From the NCBI GenBank assembly GCA_013180625.2, contig SNVD02000326.1:62001-126000 (forward strand): a DNA stretch of 64,000 nt, given 5' to 3'. How positions within the stretch are numbered: position 1 is the first letter of the stretch; the number at the start of each line of letters is the position of its first letter. This DNA is from Boswellia sacra. Its lineage: Eukaryota; Streptophyta; Magnoliopsida; Sapindales; Burseraceae. This document shows positions 33,981-45,552 of the stretch, in pieces. The notes under the pieces were generated by a model, which saw nothing but the letters and a program-made list of their open reading frames with translations, was not told the origin of the DNA and made no database searches. A program made the position numbers and the translations under genes.

Positions 33981-36900
33981 CAAAACACATGTAAAAGTAA
34001 CAAAAAGATCTTAAAATCGTTAAAGATACTTAAATCGTGAGTATAAACTCACATATCATAGCCATACCAAACAAGTCATCATATCTTTGGAATTCATAAT
34101 AAAAATTATACAAGAAAAGGAATTAAGAAGTTCAAGAGAAAACTAATTGTAGATTGAGAATCTCAATAGTAGAAAAGGTCCAATCTTGACTTTCTTCTTT
34201 TTCTTCTTCTTCTCGCTTCCAGGTCTCACTTATCTCCTAAGAAAAATTGAGAAAAATATGATTCCCCCTTCAAAAACCCTAAAAACCCCTACTTATATTA
34301 AGTGTCTACGCCACGGAGCTGCAGCTTCACTTTTATGGCGTTGTGAATATTTGTTAATATCAAGCATAGACTTGTAAAGTAATTGCAGTGACTTGCTATT
34401 ATAACTATTACTTATAACATCTATAGCTTATATAAAATAACCACAATTTTAATAAAATTAAATAGATATAACAACTCTTTGTAAATGAAATATTTTGTGT
34501 GTGTTTGTGTGTAATGCTTACTATTTGGATAAAAGTTACTCATTAATCCATACTCATTTTAATCTTAATAAAAAAAATAAAAAACATTGATATAAATAGA
34601 ATTTGTACGGCTGAAATACAAGAATTTGCATGTTGCCATTTACCTCCATGGCTTTAAATTAATAAAGACATTTATTTATTCGTGTTGTAAAATAAAGCAA
34701 TAATTGGAAAGCAAGTTAAACATTAAAGCCGCCAACTCTCTAGTGCCAATAAGACTAGATCAATCATATGAAATAATTCTTTGGCTTTAGATTATCAGGA
34801 ATATTTATTATAAATCTAAAAATAACAAAATCAAACAATAACATATTATAGAAATAATAAAACATAAATTAAAAAATCATAACAAGTAAAGAGATCGATA
34901 AGAAATATGTAGCTTGAGCACTTGAGAGGCATGTTAAAGACATTATCCTAAAGTCAAAGAGTCCTCCCCTCATGCGAGTAATATTGGTACTCAAAGACTT
35001 CAAGATACAACCTAATGTTTATAGCCTATCTCTTTGAAGAGTATGATCACCGGAAGAAAATAACTTGTCTTCATATATCACAGTTACTCAAAAAACACAG
35101 AGGAAATACTCAAGTGTTGTTGTGTTAGAACCTTGAGACTCATTTACATAGTGGTCTCCTCGCTTAGGTAACTTACAAACTAACTCTTGTAACTCATAAG
35201 CAATGAAGCTCTGAACAACATTTGTAAAAATTTACGAATAATCAGTTTTGTAACTCATATTTTTATCGCATTTATAACTCTTGAAAATTAATCTCATATT
35301 AAAATTTGTAACTCATGATATAAAATATAAGTTTTAAACCTTTTATCTGCAACATTAATTGTGCACAATAACCTTTTAACTTTTTCACTTCTACATTAGA
35401 TTATTATATAGTATTTTAATTATCTCATCAACTATGACTTTTGTGGGACCATAAATCGTATTTTACTAAGAAATAAATGTCATCTCAATTTTTTAATATT
35501 TTAAAATTTTAATGAGCACTTTCAAAAGACACGCCATGAGGACTGAAAGAAGAACCGAAAGAAAGAAAGTATCAGAACTTAGGAAATTGAGACAAAATTT
35601 TTGTGAATTTTTGCTTAAAATTTGATAAAAGCATGTTTAGTAATATTTTCTTTAAGACTAAATTCCAAAGATAATGTTGAAAAAAGCTAATGGATAATCT
35701 TGTTGATATCAAAAGAATCTTGTAATTGTGATAATCTCGTTGAAATAGTATATATCTAAATAAAATCTAAGAAATAGATAAATCTAATAGGTTGAGGGGA
35801 CCGTAAGATTAACTAATCAAAGATGAAAATCCGACGGTTGAGAATGGGAACACTGAGATTATATAATTGGAAGGATTTTAAAGAGATTTTGCCACTTTGG
35901 ATATTGTAATGGATTAAGAACGATTTCTTTTGTAAGTTTCTTCTTCATTTGCGTTCTCCATCTTTTTGATATTTCTTCTTCTTTGCATTCTCCATCGTTT
36001 TGGTTTTCTATTTTTTCTTGGTTTTCATTGTTACCAAGAATTTTACATATTGGACAAAAAAAGATGGTTTATAAATAGATCTAAGTACTTGGTTTCTTGC
36101 CTTCCTGTTTGTTGGTTTCTTGGCTTCCTGTTTGTTGTCAGTACTTTCCTATTCTTCATCTTCTTATTTAATTAATAGTACTTTCCTATTCTCGTTTGTT
36201 TTCTTGGGAACCAAACAGTAGTCTCTCGTAGGTGTTGTTTACTGAGTGAACTTCAATTCTTGGTTTAATTATTTCTTTTCTAATTTTGGATGTATTCATA
36301 GTCTTTTCTAATTTTGTGAATATTGACACGAATTCCTAATAAAACCCCTGTTCTTGATCATGCCCCTGCAATGTAGCCATTAGGAATACGATGTTTCAGC
36401 ACAATACAAGATTGATGGAGACAATGTTCCATCTGTGGTAACACCGAAGAGACTGACAATTAAGAAGGGTTTTCCTATAAATACCTAGCTCAACTCATAA
36501 GGGCATCAGCTAATTTAATGTGGTTCATTGAGATTTACAAGAAAACCTTTAGAATTTGTCATGTTTCTTCGGTATTACCGTGGATGTACATTGAATTTCT
36601 CAGTCTTATATTCAACAATGCGCTCAACGTGGGAACAAGAGTTGATTATATGCTGCAACAACTGCTTGAGTGGATTGCTTGGGTCGCAGGTCTGTTGAGA
36701 AATAAAAACTTGTCATCTCATATTATTATACATGTTATGCTTATTAATTGCTTTGCTTGGCAGAATGCTTCTGCCGGTGTACTTGAAATTGGAACAGAAA
36801 TTTGTGGTCATTGGGTAGTGTACATACAGGACAAAATGAGGCATTGAAAAGGCAAGTGTGCTTGGAAATGTATGTATGAATATATTTCATGGATTATTCT

Positions 36901-37489
36901 CAAACAACCTCCTTTGACAGATTACTTAGTCTTAAAAGGGACTACATATTAGCAGGGGAGGTAAAATTACACTTATTACCGTTTGAAAGAATAGTGCAGG
37001 AAAAAAATGGTCACTTATGGTGTGTTTTTTTTTGTTTCATGCGTTTTTGTTTCCAAAATGATTTGAAAAATGAATTTCTATGATTTAGAGAATATATTTT
37101 AAGTAAATGATATGCGTTTAGAAATGAATTCGTAAAATACAAATTTGGAAATGGTTTTAAGAATATGTGTTTGAAAATGAATCCTTGAGCTGAAATTTTG
37201 AAAACAAAAACATGATATGTGTTTGGAAATGAATTATTGATATAAAATGGAGAGAGAAGAAGAAAATAAAAGATGAAAATAGAGAGAGAAGAGTTAGAAA
37301 TGGATGAATTTGAACTTCGAAAATATTAAAAATAATGTTTTATGAAAACATATTACAAAAATAGAAAAGAATACGTTTTCAAAAAATTCTGTACTCCGAA
37401 AATGAAAAACAGTTTTTAAGAAATAAAAAAGAACAGAGTCTTATAATCTGGTTCTACGCTAACTATGGAATGACTCCGAAAATTCTAGA
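33981..37489. other. AT-rich spacer, no gene recognised
   Basis: It contains a TTC-rich run (34184-34212), a GTGT run (about 34497-34512) and several short open frames (for example 36518-36847) without recognisable domains. The block at 35740-35960 has a leader-like look (CTTTTGTAAGTTTCTTC) but no second copy. Nothing coding can be supported. Confidence 0.4.
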
Positions 37490-37702
37490 CCCCTGTTATG
37501 TCTAGATGATCGTTTTATTCGTTTAAACAACGAAAATAACGCATCCATCGAACTCCATGTTAAGTTCTGATTGTGGAAGGATCTGATGCTGCGAGTGGAA
37601 AAAATGTGGTATCCATTCATTGTATACCCAAGATTGTCTAGCAACACTAGCAGGATCCAGCAAAAGAGGCATCATAACGTAAGAGGTTGAAATTTTCGAA
37701 CT
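37490..37702 (+). pseudogene. TNL C-JID remnant B
   Basis: GATGATCGTTTTATTCG, TTAAACAACGAAAATAACGC and TGATTGTGGAAGGAT match the end of the TNL2 last exon. The frame is broken by a one-base loss at about 37556-37570 (the SPDCGR block) and by further changes. It ends near the AGGTTGAAATTTTCGAACTGA that corresponds to the KRLKFSN stop. Only the last about 70 codons of this third TNL copy survive. Confidence 0.75.
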
Positions 37703-38069
37703 GAGTGATACTGCTTTTTTTTTTTTAATATTGTTATATATATGTACTTTTATATATTTTATTTATATTAACTTAAAAAAATAATAAATTTTAATTGATT
37801 ATATGTTCTTATTATAATAATAATATAATATTATAAAGAGGGGGGACGCGGAGCCTCGTGAATTGGCGCTGGTGGAAGCAGAAAAGTGGCGGGAGCGAAG
37901 CAAGAAAGGGGCGGGACGCAGCAGGTTTTGTTAACCGGGAAAAGGCTGTCAATTTTTTTGTCTTTTCTTTTACTGTGATGCCAATTGTCACCCATCAATT
38001 TGCCAAGACTACAGTATCCACATCTGACGTACTGAAGCAAATGCCAGAAGGTTGACTTAATAATCAACA

Positions 38070-38310
38070 TCATCTCAATTTTCTTTGTTTATTTCCTTTT
38101 TAAGTGGTTTCGTTTAAATTGGCTTTTTCTAGATATTTTAGCAAATCTCAAACTTGAGTGTAAGCTGTTGAAATGTATTTTTTTCTGCCTAGTCTATGGT
38201 GTTGATAAACGTGATCTAGGGATGAGAGTAACAGTTACTTGAATGTGACCTTGGGTTGGGTGGCTTCGCAAGCCTAGTGCTTAGCCGTTCTTTTACACAT
38301 GCTTAAACGC
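38070..38310 (+). other. Duplicated 3' flank of a TNL gene
   Basis: The block from ATCTCAATTTTCTTTGTTT to AAACGCTTGGCATTTTATTT aligns with 51735-51970 downstream of TNL2. Between remnant B and this flank about 350 bp of unrelated sequence is inserted (37710-38060), including a GC-rich piece at 37838-37945. Confidence 0.7.
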
Positions 38311-40000
38311 TTGGCATTTTATTTGCGCACACTTAATTACATATTATTGCTTGTCATTGTTGTCTTCCCACAACACAGGCTTTCCACATAACTGGCACTA
38401 ATATCCATTTATCATATTTTCTGTTCGCAATTTAGGGTAGTACCTATCCAAATTATGATTTATGATTGGAAGTGTTGCAGAGTTTTAGGATTTATAAGGG
38501 ATATCGAGTGTTTGAGAGAAATAAGAACTAGTACAATATAGATGTATTTTAAGATTTCTTTTATTCATTTTAATAATTTTATTCTAGGTAAAACTCTCGG
38601 TTAAAAAATAAAGGCTAAATAAAACTAGTCTTTCCTAAATTCTATATCATATTTAAATTTCTTTTATATAATAATTTTAGTTATGGATAAAATTATTAAA
38701 ACTTAAAATAAAATAAAAATGAGAACTGAATAGAATTATTTTTTAGCAATTTGGATATAAAATTTGTATTTTTTTGATAAAGTTATTCGGTAATCAAAAA
38801 CTATAAAATTACGTAACAATCTCTAAACAAGATAAAGTTTATAAAAATTTATTTATGTAATATTTGTAACATTCATAATTTAATAAAAATAAGAATTTAT
38901 AATAAAATCCTTCATCCTAGGCTAACCTAATATGGAAATACCTCGGATCTTATAACTTTTCAGTTATTTAGGTCTGGATCGGGTTGAAACTTGAAAGAAA
39001 CTAATAAATTCTTTGAAAATAGGAATGAAGGGTGGTTCGTGATCCGGAGAAAGTATCGGGTCAATTAATATTGGTTTATGACCCGGCCCAACTCATCACA
39101 GCTCTGTCCGTAAGACTCCATTTAACCAATAAGAGTTCACTTAACTTCAGCAGTTGGTTTTGATGCATCGTTCTTTAGCTGTCATTTTTGGATGTTTATG
39201 TTAGTTTTATAAACCTTTGGACCTTTATAGTTTCATGAATAATAGTTCTACTGATTCCCTATTTTTCATCTTATTAGCTTCCACTTCTTATAAAATAAGG
39301 ATAAAATTATAATTTAAACCATTTTTATTAAACTTAAATTAAATTTTACATATCCATGGTCTTAATTAAATTATCATTTAATTTTTTAATTCATTTTTTT
39401 ATCTCATTAACTCCCACCTTTGATTTGATGCAAGCTTAATTAGATTATTATTTAATTTTAACAGTGTTCAATATTTTTCAAATTTTTAAATAATACCATC
39501 AATGATACATAAAAAAAAATTAATGGTTTTAACGGTAATCAATTGTTTCTTCATATATTATTAAATTCTCCAAGTTTATAAAAAAATATAATCAATCAAA
39601 TATTTCTTAGTTATAGTTTTTGATAGGGAGAGAGAAAGAAAAATGGATAATTTGATGTCTAGTAGATCTATGGTTATGTGATTAATTGAAATTTAAAAAG
39701 AAAGAAACATAAATAGATTTCAATTGATTTGAGAAGAAAAAATAATAGAAATGGGAGAAAGACAGAGAGAGGTGGCATGAGAGAGAAGATGAGGTTAGTC
39801 ATTGACAGTATTAGAGAGAAAATAGGAAAGAGATAGAGATATACAAGAAGGAAGTGAGAGTTTTTGTTAAATTTATTAACTAAATATTAATTATTTTATT
39901 AATTATATTTTTATTATAATTGTGTCCTTTTTAATTTTAAGACGATGATAAATAAGATAAAAACTGGGAAAGGAATAAAACTATTCTTATTTTTATGAAA
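38311..40000. other. AT-rich spacer
   Basis: No gene was seen. A short block at 39180-39240 (CATTTTTGGATGTTTATGTTAG) repeats at 46280-46300 in the TNL2 upstream region. A GGGTC/GACCCGG-containing patch at 38980-39090 resembles hAT subterminal sequence but has no defined ends. Confidence 0.4.
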
Positions 40001-40260
40001 CATCTAGGATGTTTATGTAAGTCTCCTATTCCAACTACGGAAACGCAGGGGAAGAAGGGTTTACTCAAGTCAATGAAGCTGCCTTCCTTCACCTTAATCC
40101 ACAGCACCAAGGACTCCTTTTCTCCTTCCATACAACTTGGTAAACCATGCATAAAATTTGTGAAAGAGAAGTTTGAAGGAAAGTTGATCGCTCTCGCTTT
40201 CCTTTTTCCGGTGCAATTAATGGGCAAGGAAAAATGTTGCCACTGGTCGTTAAAAGTCCA
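40001..40260 (+). other. Stray copy of the TNL 5' flank
   Basis: ATTTGTGAAAGAGAAGTTTG, GAAGGAAAGTTGATCGCTCT and CTTTCCTTTTTC match upstream sequence of TNL1 (14600-14650) and TNL2 (46460-46530). No TIR exon follows; the next 600 bp are spacer and then the intact copia element. It is probably the orphaned promoter of a lost TNL copy. Confidence 0.6.
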
Positions 40261-40861
40261 TACATTTTGCAACAAAGTCAAGAAAAAAAAAAAAACAGTG
40301 ATGGGAATCTAAACTAAACAGTTTGACGTGAAAACTTATACGACACTCCTACATCATCTTATCTGATTAATGAGTTAATTACTCAACCAAAACCCTGAGT
40401 AACACTAACGCACAAAATCAACCGGAGATCTTCCAAATAAAACATATTCTCCATCATTCTTTTTTTTTTTTTAAGGTATAAACTAATCTTCTATGTATTT
40501 TGACAAAAAAAAAGGCATAACATAAAATTCATAACCAAACAAGCTAATGAAAGTGGTGAACTGGTGTATATATATGTATAAATTTTTCTGCTTCACGCTC
40601 TTTCAAGTCATGCCCACGAGTCTAGTGTAATGGAAGTGATGATGAAAGACGATAAACTTGGTGGTATTTATGGTAGAAAGATATGCCAGTTGCCGGTGAT
40701 TTGGAAAACTTCTTTTCCTGATTTTGTAAATTTGAGAACTCCTTTCACTTTAGTGACGATGGTGTGGTGGAACCAATATACGTGTAACTTAATATGACGT
40801 AATTTTATTGGATCAAAATAATACACCATAAATGAAAGATATTACTATTATGATGTGTCAT

Positions 40862-41403
40862 TGATGCAATGTGACTCAAGCCACTGCATCTCAACCAGCA
40901 ACATGTTGCTGTTTTGCTGCTGTCTGCATGCTGTTTTACTGCTGTCTGTATGCTGTTTTACTGTTATATGTCTGCTGTTTTTCTGCTGTCTGTCTGCAGT
41001 CGTCTTGCTGTCTATTTTTTGGTTGCTGTATTTACATTTATAGTCAGCCACCTAAAAAGACTATTAATATTGATGTGCAGTAAATGTAGAAAAAGCAGGT
41101 CATGTAAGTTGTATAAAACTTGAAAAATAAAGCTGAGTGAAAAGAAGCAAAAACAGAGAGCTTAGAGTGGTTCTAAGCTGAGAGTGCAGTGAGGAGAGTG
41201 TGTAATCCAAATTCTCTCTAGTGCATTCATTTCTATCCCTCCCGTGGAGTAGATCATGGATTGAACCACGTAAATTTTGGTGTGTTCTTGTTTATGTTTC
41301 TGCACTTAAATTCAGTTTGTATGCTTGCAAGAGAGCACATTTCCAGATTTTCTGCTTCAAGGCAACCTACTCTAGCCACAAATTATCTCCAGATTTCTTC
41401 ACA
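40862..41403 (+). repeat. 5' LTR of the intact copia element
   Basis: 542 bp. The upstream part has tandem TGCTGTTTTACTGCTGTCTG-type repeats (about 40905-41010), a likely enhancer array. GTATAAAACTTG gives a TATA box at 41112-41118. It ends CTTCACA directly before the PBS spacer. Confidence 0.95.
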
Positions 41404-41405
41404 AC

Positions 41406-41417
41406 TGGTATCAGAGC
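41406..41417 (+). other. Primer binding site of the intact copia element
   Basis: TGGTATCAGAGC, complementary to the 3' region of initiator tRNA-Met, two bases after the LTR. Confidence 0.95.
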
Positions 41418-41495
41418 TGAGGTTTAAAGATCTGAAGGTGGTTTGCTTCAAACAAATAAGGTTTCTCTGCTGAGAGAGAAGATCTTGAAGTTGTA

Positions 41496-44400
41496 ATGGC
41501 AAACCAGAAAATGGAGATAGAAAAATTTGATGGCAAGACAGATTTTAGTTTATGGAAAATGAAGATTCAAGCATTGCTTGGAAACATGGGGCTTGATGAA
41601 GCCTTGGAAGATGAAGAAAAAGTGCCTGAAGATTCAACACCAGAAAAATGGGCTAAAGTTCAGAAGAATGCTAAGAACACAATCATTCTTAGCTTGGGAG
41701 ATCAAGTTCTTCGGAAGGTGTCCAAAGAAACCACAGCTGCATCAATTTGGAAGAAGCTTGAAGAAATCTATATGGTAAAGTCTCTACCTAATAGAATTTA
41801 TTTAAAACAAAAATTCTATGGATTTAGGATGGATGAATCTAAATCAGTAGATGAAAATATAGATGAATTTACCAAGATAAGTTTAGATCTTGAGAATGTA
41901 GGAGTGAAAGTAGAAGATGAAGATCAAGCTGTCATTTTGTTAAACTCACTGCCTAAAACATATGACCAGCTTAGAGATACTTTGAAGTTTAGCAAGGATA
42001 CTCTAAGTTTAGAAGGAGTTATTGCTGCAATTCATTCAAAGGAATTAGATCTTAAGATTGAAGGAAAAAGTTCCAACTCTGGAGAAGGCCTTATTGCTAG
42101 AGGAAGAGCTGAAAAAAGAAACTTTAATGCTAAAGGTAGCCATGGTAGATCAAAATCTAAATCTAGAGGTAAATTCAGGTGCTTCCATTGTAACAAAGAG
42201 GGACATATCAGACGAAATTGTCCTGATAGGAAAGGTAGAAAGAAAAATGATGCAGCAAAAGATGAAGAGAGTGGCAATGCAGCTGTAGCTTCACAAGGAT
42301 TTGATGATGCAGAGGTGTTAATGGTGACAGATTTAGAACAACATGGTGATTGGGTTCTAGACAGCGGTTGCACCTTTCACATGTGCCCAAATAAGTCATG
42401 GTTTTCCACCTACAAACCATTGAATGAAGGGAAGGTTCTCATGGGAAATAATGAAGCTTGCAATGTGGCTGGTATTGGAGAAATAAAATTGAAGCTTCCT
42501 GATGGGATGACGAGGACATTAGCAAATGTAAGACATGTTCCTAGCTTGAAAAGGAATCTAATATCAGTTGGCATGTTAGATTCTAATGGTTACACAGCTA
42601 GGGCTGAAAATGGTGTTCTAAAAATCCTAAAAGGAGCCATGGTTGTCATGAAAGGATACAAGAAGAATGGCATTTACATTCTAAATGGTGAAACAATTTC
42701 TGCTGCAGCTGCAATCGCATCAAAATTAGAGGTGAATGCAGCTGATTTATGGCACATGCGTCTTGGACATGTTAGCGAGAAAGGATTGAAGATTCTTGAA
42801 AAGCAAGGTGTCTTTGGAAAGCACAAACTACCGGAGCTGAAATTTTGTGAACATTGTGTTTTTGGAAAGAAAACTAGAGTGAAGTTTGCTGCAGCAGAGC
42901 ACAACACCAAAGGCATCCTAGAATATGTCCATTCAGACCTATGGGGGCCAGCCAAGACTAAGTCACTAAGTGGTGCCAGGTATTTTCTCACTTTTCTTGA
43001 TGATTTCAGTAGAAAAGTATGGATTTACATGCTGAAATCTAAGGATGAAACATTAGAAAAATTCAAACATTGGAAGATAATGGTAGAAAATCTAACCAGC
43101 AAGAAACTAAAATTTCTTAAAACTGATAATGGTCTTGAGTTTTGTGGGGAAGAATTTACCAAATATTGTCAAGAACATGGTGTGGTTAGACATAGAACGG
43201 TAAAGGGTACTCCTCAACAAAATGGGTTAGCTGAAAGAATGAATAGAACCATTCTAGAGAGGGTTAGATGCATGCTGTTTAATGCTAAATTACCTGCAAG
43301 ATTTTGGGCAGAGGCTGCTGCTACTGCTTGTTATTTAATCAATAGGTGTCCTTCAACTGCAATAAAGTTGAAGACTCCTCAAGAAGTGTGGACTGGTAGA
43401 GTACCAAGTCTTGATCACTTGAAAGTGTTTGGAGCAACTGCCTATGCACACATTAGGCAAGAGAAGCTTCAACCAAGAGCACTCAAATGCTTGTTTCTTG
43501 GCTATCCTCCTGGAGTGAAAGGATACAAATTATGGTGTCCTGAGCTTGGAAAAGCAATAATCAGCAGAGATGTGCTTTTCAAGGAAGAAGAAATTTTGGG
43601 ATTAGATGAAAGTTTATGTCACAAGAGTAATGTGTATGATAAATCTCAGCTTGCTGAATTTGAGTTTGAGATGAAGTCTCAAGATGTTAAGCTGAAAAAT
43701 TCAGAAACTGAAGAGGAGACACATGATAATGATGTGGAGCATGGTGAAGGGCAGCAAGATATGCAAGAAACTCATCTTGATCAAGATGAAAATTCTGAAA
43801 ATGGTGCAGAAGAGTTGCAAGACTATTTGCTTAGTAGAGATAGAGCTAGAAGAGAAATAAAAGCTCCTAAGAGGTTTGCTCAAGCTGATATTGTTGCCTA
43901 TGCTTTACAAGTAGGAGAAGAACTTGAGCAAGAACCCACAAATTACATTGATGCTGTGACGGGAAAGAATTCAAAGCATTGGATAGCTGCAATGAGGGAA
44001 GAAATGAGTTCTTTGGTAAAAAATCAGACCTGGGAATTAATTCCAAAGCCAAAAGGAATTAAAGTGATAGGTTGCAAATGGATTTTTAAGAAAAAATCTG
44101 GTATAGATGGAGTACAACCTGAAAAATTCAAAGCTAGACTTGTAGCTAAGGGATATTCTCAAGTGGAGGGTATTGATTATCAAGAAATATATTCTCCGGT
44201 GGTGAGATATACATCCATTCGTCTTCTATTGGCAATGGCAGCTCAAGAAGACCTGGAAATAGAACAAATGGATGTAAAAACGGCTTTCTTGCATGGAAAC
44301 ATTGAAGAAAAAATTCTGATGCAGCAACCTGAGGGCTTTGAAGTTAAAGGCAAAGAAAATCATGTGTGTTTGCTGAAAAAATCACTCGATAGGCTGAAAC

Positions 44401-45503
44401 AAGCCCCTAGACAAGGGTATAAAAGGTTTGATAGTTACATGATTGCAAATGGACTAAAGAGAAGTCAATTTGATAATTGTGTGTACTATCAAAAATTCTG
44501 CAGTGGTGATTATCTCTATTTGTTGTTATATGTTGATGACATGTTGTTGATAGGAAAGAACAAGCAAAGTATCAACAAGTTGAAGCATTTACTAAAATCT
44601 GAGTTTGATATGAAGGATATGGGAGCTGCAAAGAAGATTCTTAGCATGCAGATAATTCGGGACAGATCCAAGAATAAATTATGGTTGAGTCAGAAAGATT
44701 ACATAGAAAAATTGCTAGTCAAGTTCAACATGAACAAAGCAAAGATGGTTTCCACTCCTATGGGTGAACAAATCAAAATTTCAGCAGAAGATTGTCCCAA
44801 AACAGAAAAGGAGAAGGAGGAAATGGCTTCTATACCATATGCAAGCTTAGTTGGATCTTTAATGTATGCAATGGTTTGCACTAGACCTGACCTTGCATAT
44901 TCAGTAAGCATGGTTAGTAGATATATGAGTAATCCTGGAAGAATTCATTGGCATGCTGCCAAGTGGATACTAAGATATCTAAGAGGTTCAACTTCTCTTG
45001 GATTATGTTATGGAAAAGGTCATGATTCAGGTGGAGTTTTGGAAGGATTTGTAGACTCAGATTATGCTGGAGACAAGGATAATAGGAGATCAATCACAGG
45101 TTATGTGTTCACAATTTGGGAAAAAGCAATTAGTTGGAGAGCAGGGCTGCAAAGCATGGTTACTCTTTCAACAACTGAAGCTGAATATATTGCAGCTACA
45201 GAGGCAGTCAAAGAAGGTTTGTGGCTTAAAGGACTGATTATGGAGTTAGGTGTTGATCAAGACAGTTTTATACTCCATTGTGATAATCAAAGTACCATCC
45301 ATTTGATCAAGAATCAAGTTCATCATGGTAGAGCAAAGCACATAGATGTCAAATATCACTTTGTGAAAGAAATTGCAGACAAAGGAATCGTTGCAATGAA
45401 GAAAATACCTACTGCAAGAAACCCAGCTGACATGTTAACCAAACCTCTCCCAACAGAAAAATTCAGGCTCTGTTTGAGCCTAATTGGAGTCACTAAGGTG
45501 TAA
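41496..45503 (+). CDS. Copia gag-pol polyprotein, 1,335 aa, uninterrupted
   Basis: One frame encodes the whole copia set. Gag: residues 1-225 (MEIEKFDGKTDFSLWKMKIQ). CCHC knuckle: about 228-241 (CFHCNKEGHIRRNC). Protease: about 287 (VLDSGCTFHM). Integrase: zinc region about 420-455 (HMRLGH, CEHCVFGK), then D (HSDLWGP, about 478), D (KTDNGLEF, about 543) and E (PQQNGLAERMN, about 575). RT: from about 856, with QMDVKTAFLHG (about 923) and catalytic YVDDMLLIG (about 1011). RNase H: about 1185-1330 (DSDYAGD, STTEAEYIA, HCDNQSTIHLIKN). The ATG at 41496 is the first after the PBS and gives the usual copia N-terminus. One oddity: the normally near-invariant SLYGLKQ-PRQWYKRFD block reads SLDRLKQAPRQGYKRFD (about residue 963), with three substitutions that may weaken RT. 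All catalytic acids are present. Confidence 0.97.
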   Translation: MANQKMEIEKFDGKTDFSLWKMKIQALLGNMGLDEALEDEEKVPEDSTPEKWAKVQKNAKNTIILSLGDQVLRKVSKETTAASIWKKLEEIYMVKSLPNRIYLKQKFYGFRMDESKSVDENIDEFTKISLDLENVGVKVEDEDQAVILLNSLPKTYDQLRDTLKFSKDTLSLEGVIAAIHSKELDLKIEGKSSNSGEGLIARGRAEKRNFNAKGSHGRSKSKSRGKFRCFHCNKEGHIRRNCPDRKGRKKNDAAKDEESGNAAVASQGFDDAEVLMVTDLEQHGDWVLDSGCTFHMCPNKSWFSTYKPLNEGKVLMGNNEACNVAGIGEIKLKLPDGMTRTLANVRHVPSLKRNLISVGMLDSNGYTARAENGVLKILKGAMVVMKGYKKNGIYILNGETISAAAAIASKLEVNAADLWHMRLGHVSEKGLKILEKQGVFGKHKLPELKFCEHCVFGKKTRVKFAAAEHNTKGILEYVHSDLWGPAKTKSLSGARYFLTFLDDFSRKVWIYMLKSKDETLEKFKHWKIMVENLTSKKLKFLKTDNGLEFCGEEFTKYCQEHGVVRHRTVKGTPQQNGLAERMNRTILERVRCMLFNAKLPARFWAEAAATACYLINRCPSTAIKLKTPQEVWTGRVPSLDHLKVFGATAYAHIRQEKLQPRALKCLFLGYPPGVKGYKLWCPELGKAIISRDVLFKEEEILGLDESLCHKSNVYDKSQLAEFEFEMKSQDVKLKNSETEEETHDNDVEHGEGQQDMQETHLDQDENSENGAEELQDYLLSRDRARREIKAPKRFAQADIVAYALQVGEELEQEPTNYIDAVTGKNSKHWIAAMREEMSSLVKNQTWELIPKPKGIKVIGCKWIFKKKSGIDGVQPEKFKARLVAKGYSQVEGIDYQEIYSPVVRYTSIRLLLAMAAQEDLEIEQMDVKTAFLHGNIEEKILMQQPEGFEVKGKENHVCLLKKSLDRLKQAPRQGYKRFDSYMIANGLKRSQFDNCVYYQKFCSGDYLYLLLYVDDMLLIGKNKQSINKLKHLLKSEFDMKDMGAAKKILSMQIIRDRSKNKLWLSQKDYIEKLLVKFNMNKAKMVSTPMGEQIKISAEDCPKTEKEKEEMASIPYASLVGSLMYAMVCTRPDLAYSVSMVSRYMSNPGRIHWHAAKWILRYLRGSTSLGLCYGKGHDSGGVLEGFVDSDYAGDKDNRRSITGYVFTIWEKAISWRAGLQSMVTLSTTEAEYIAATEAVKEGLWLKGLIMELGVDQDSFILHCDNQSTIHLIKNQVHHGRAKHIDVKYHFVKEIADKGIVAMKKIPTARNPADMLTKPLPTEKFRLCLSLIGVTKV

Positions 45504-45540
45504 TTGAAGAATTGGAGGGAGAATGCACTGATCTTGAGTC

Positions 45541-45552
45541 AAGGTGGAGAAT
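45541..45552 (+). other. Polypurine tract of the intact copia element
   Basis: AAGGTGGAGAAT directly precedes the 3' LTR at 45553. Confidence 0.9.

Noticed and set aside
36518..36847. 109-codon frame
   Set aside because: No similarity to any family I recognise, and it lies in AT-rich spacer.
40855..41123. Overlapping Cys/Leu-rich frames in the copia LTRs (also 45504-45814)
   Set aside because: They are translations of the TGCTGT repeats in the LTR in several frames and have no independent support.
41406..41417. TGGTATCAGAGC as part of a tRNA gene
   Set aside because: It is a primer binding site next to an LTR; no cloverleaf can be formed around it, and the same holds for the other PBS sites.
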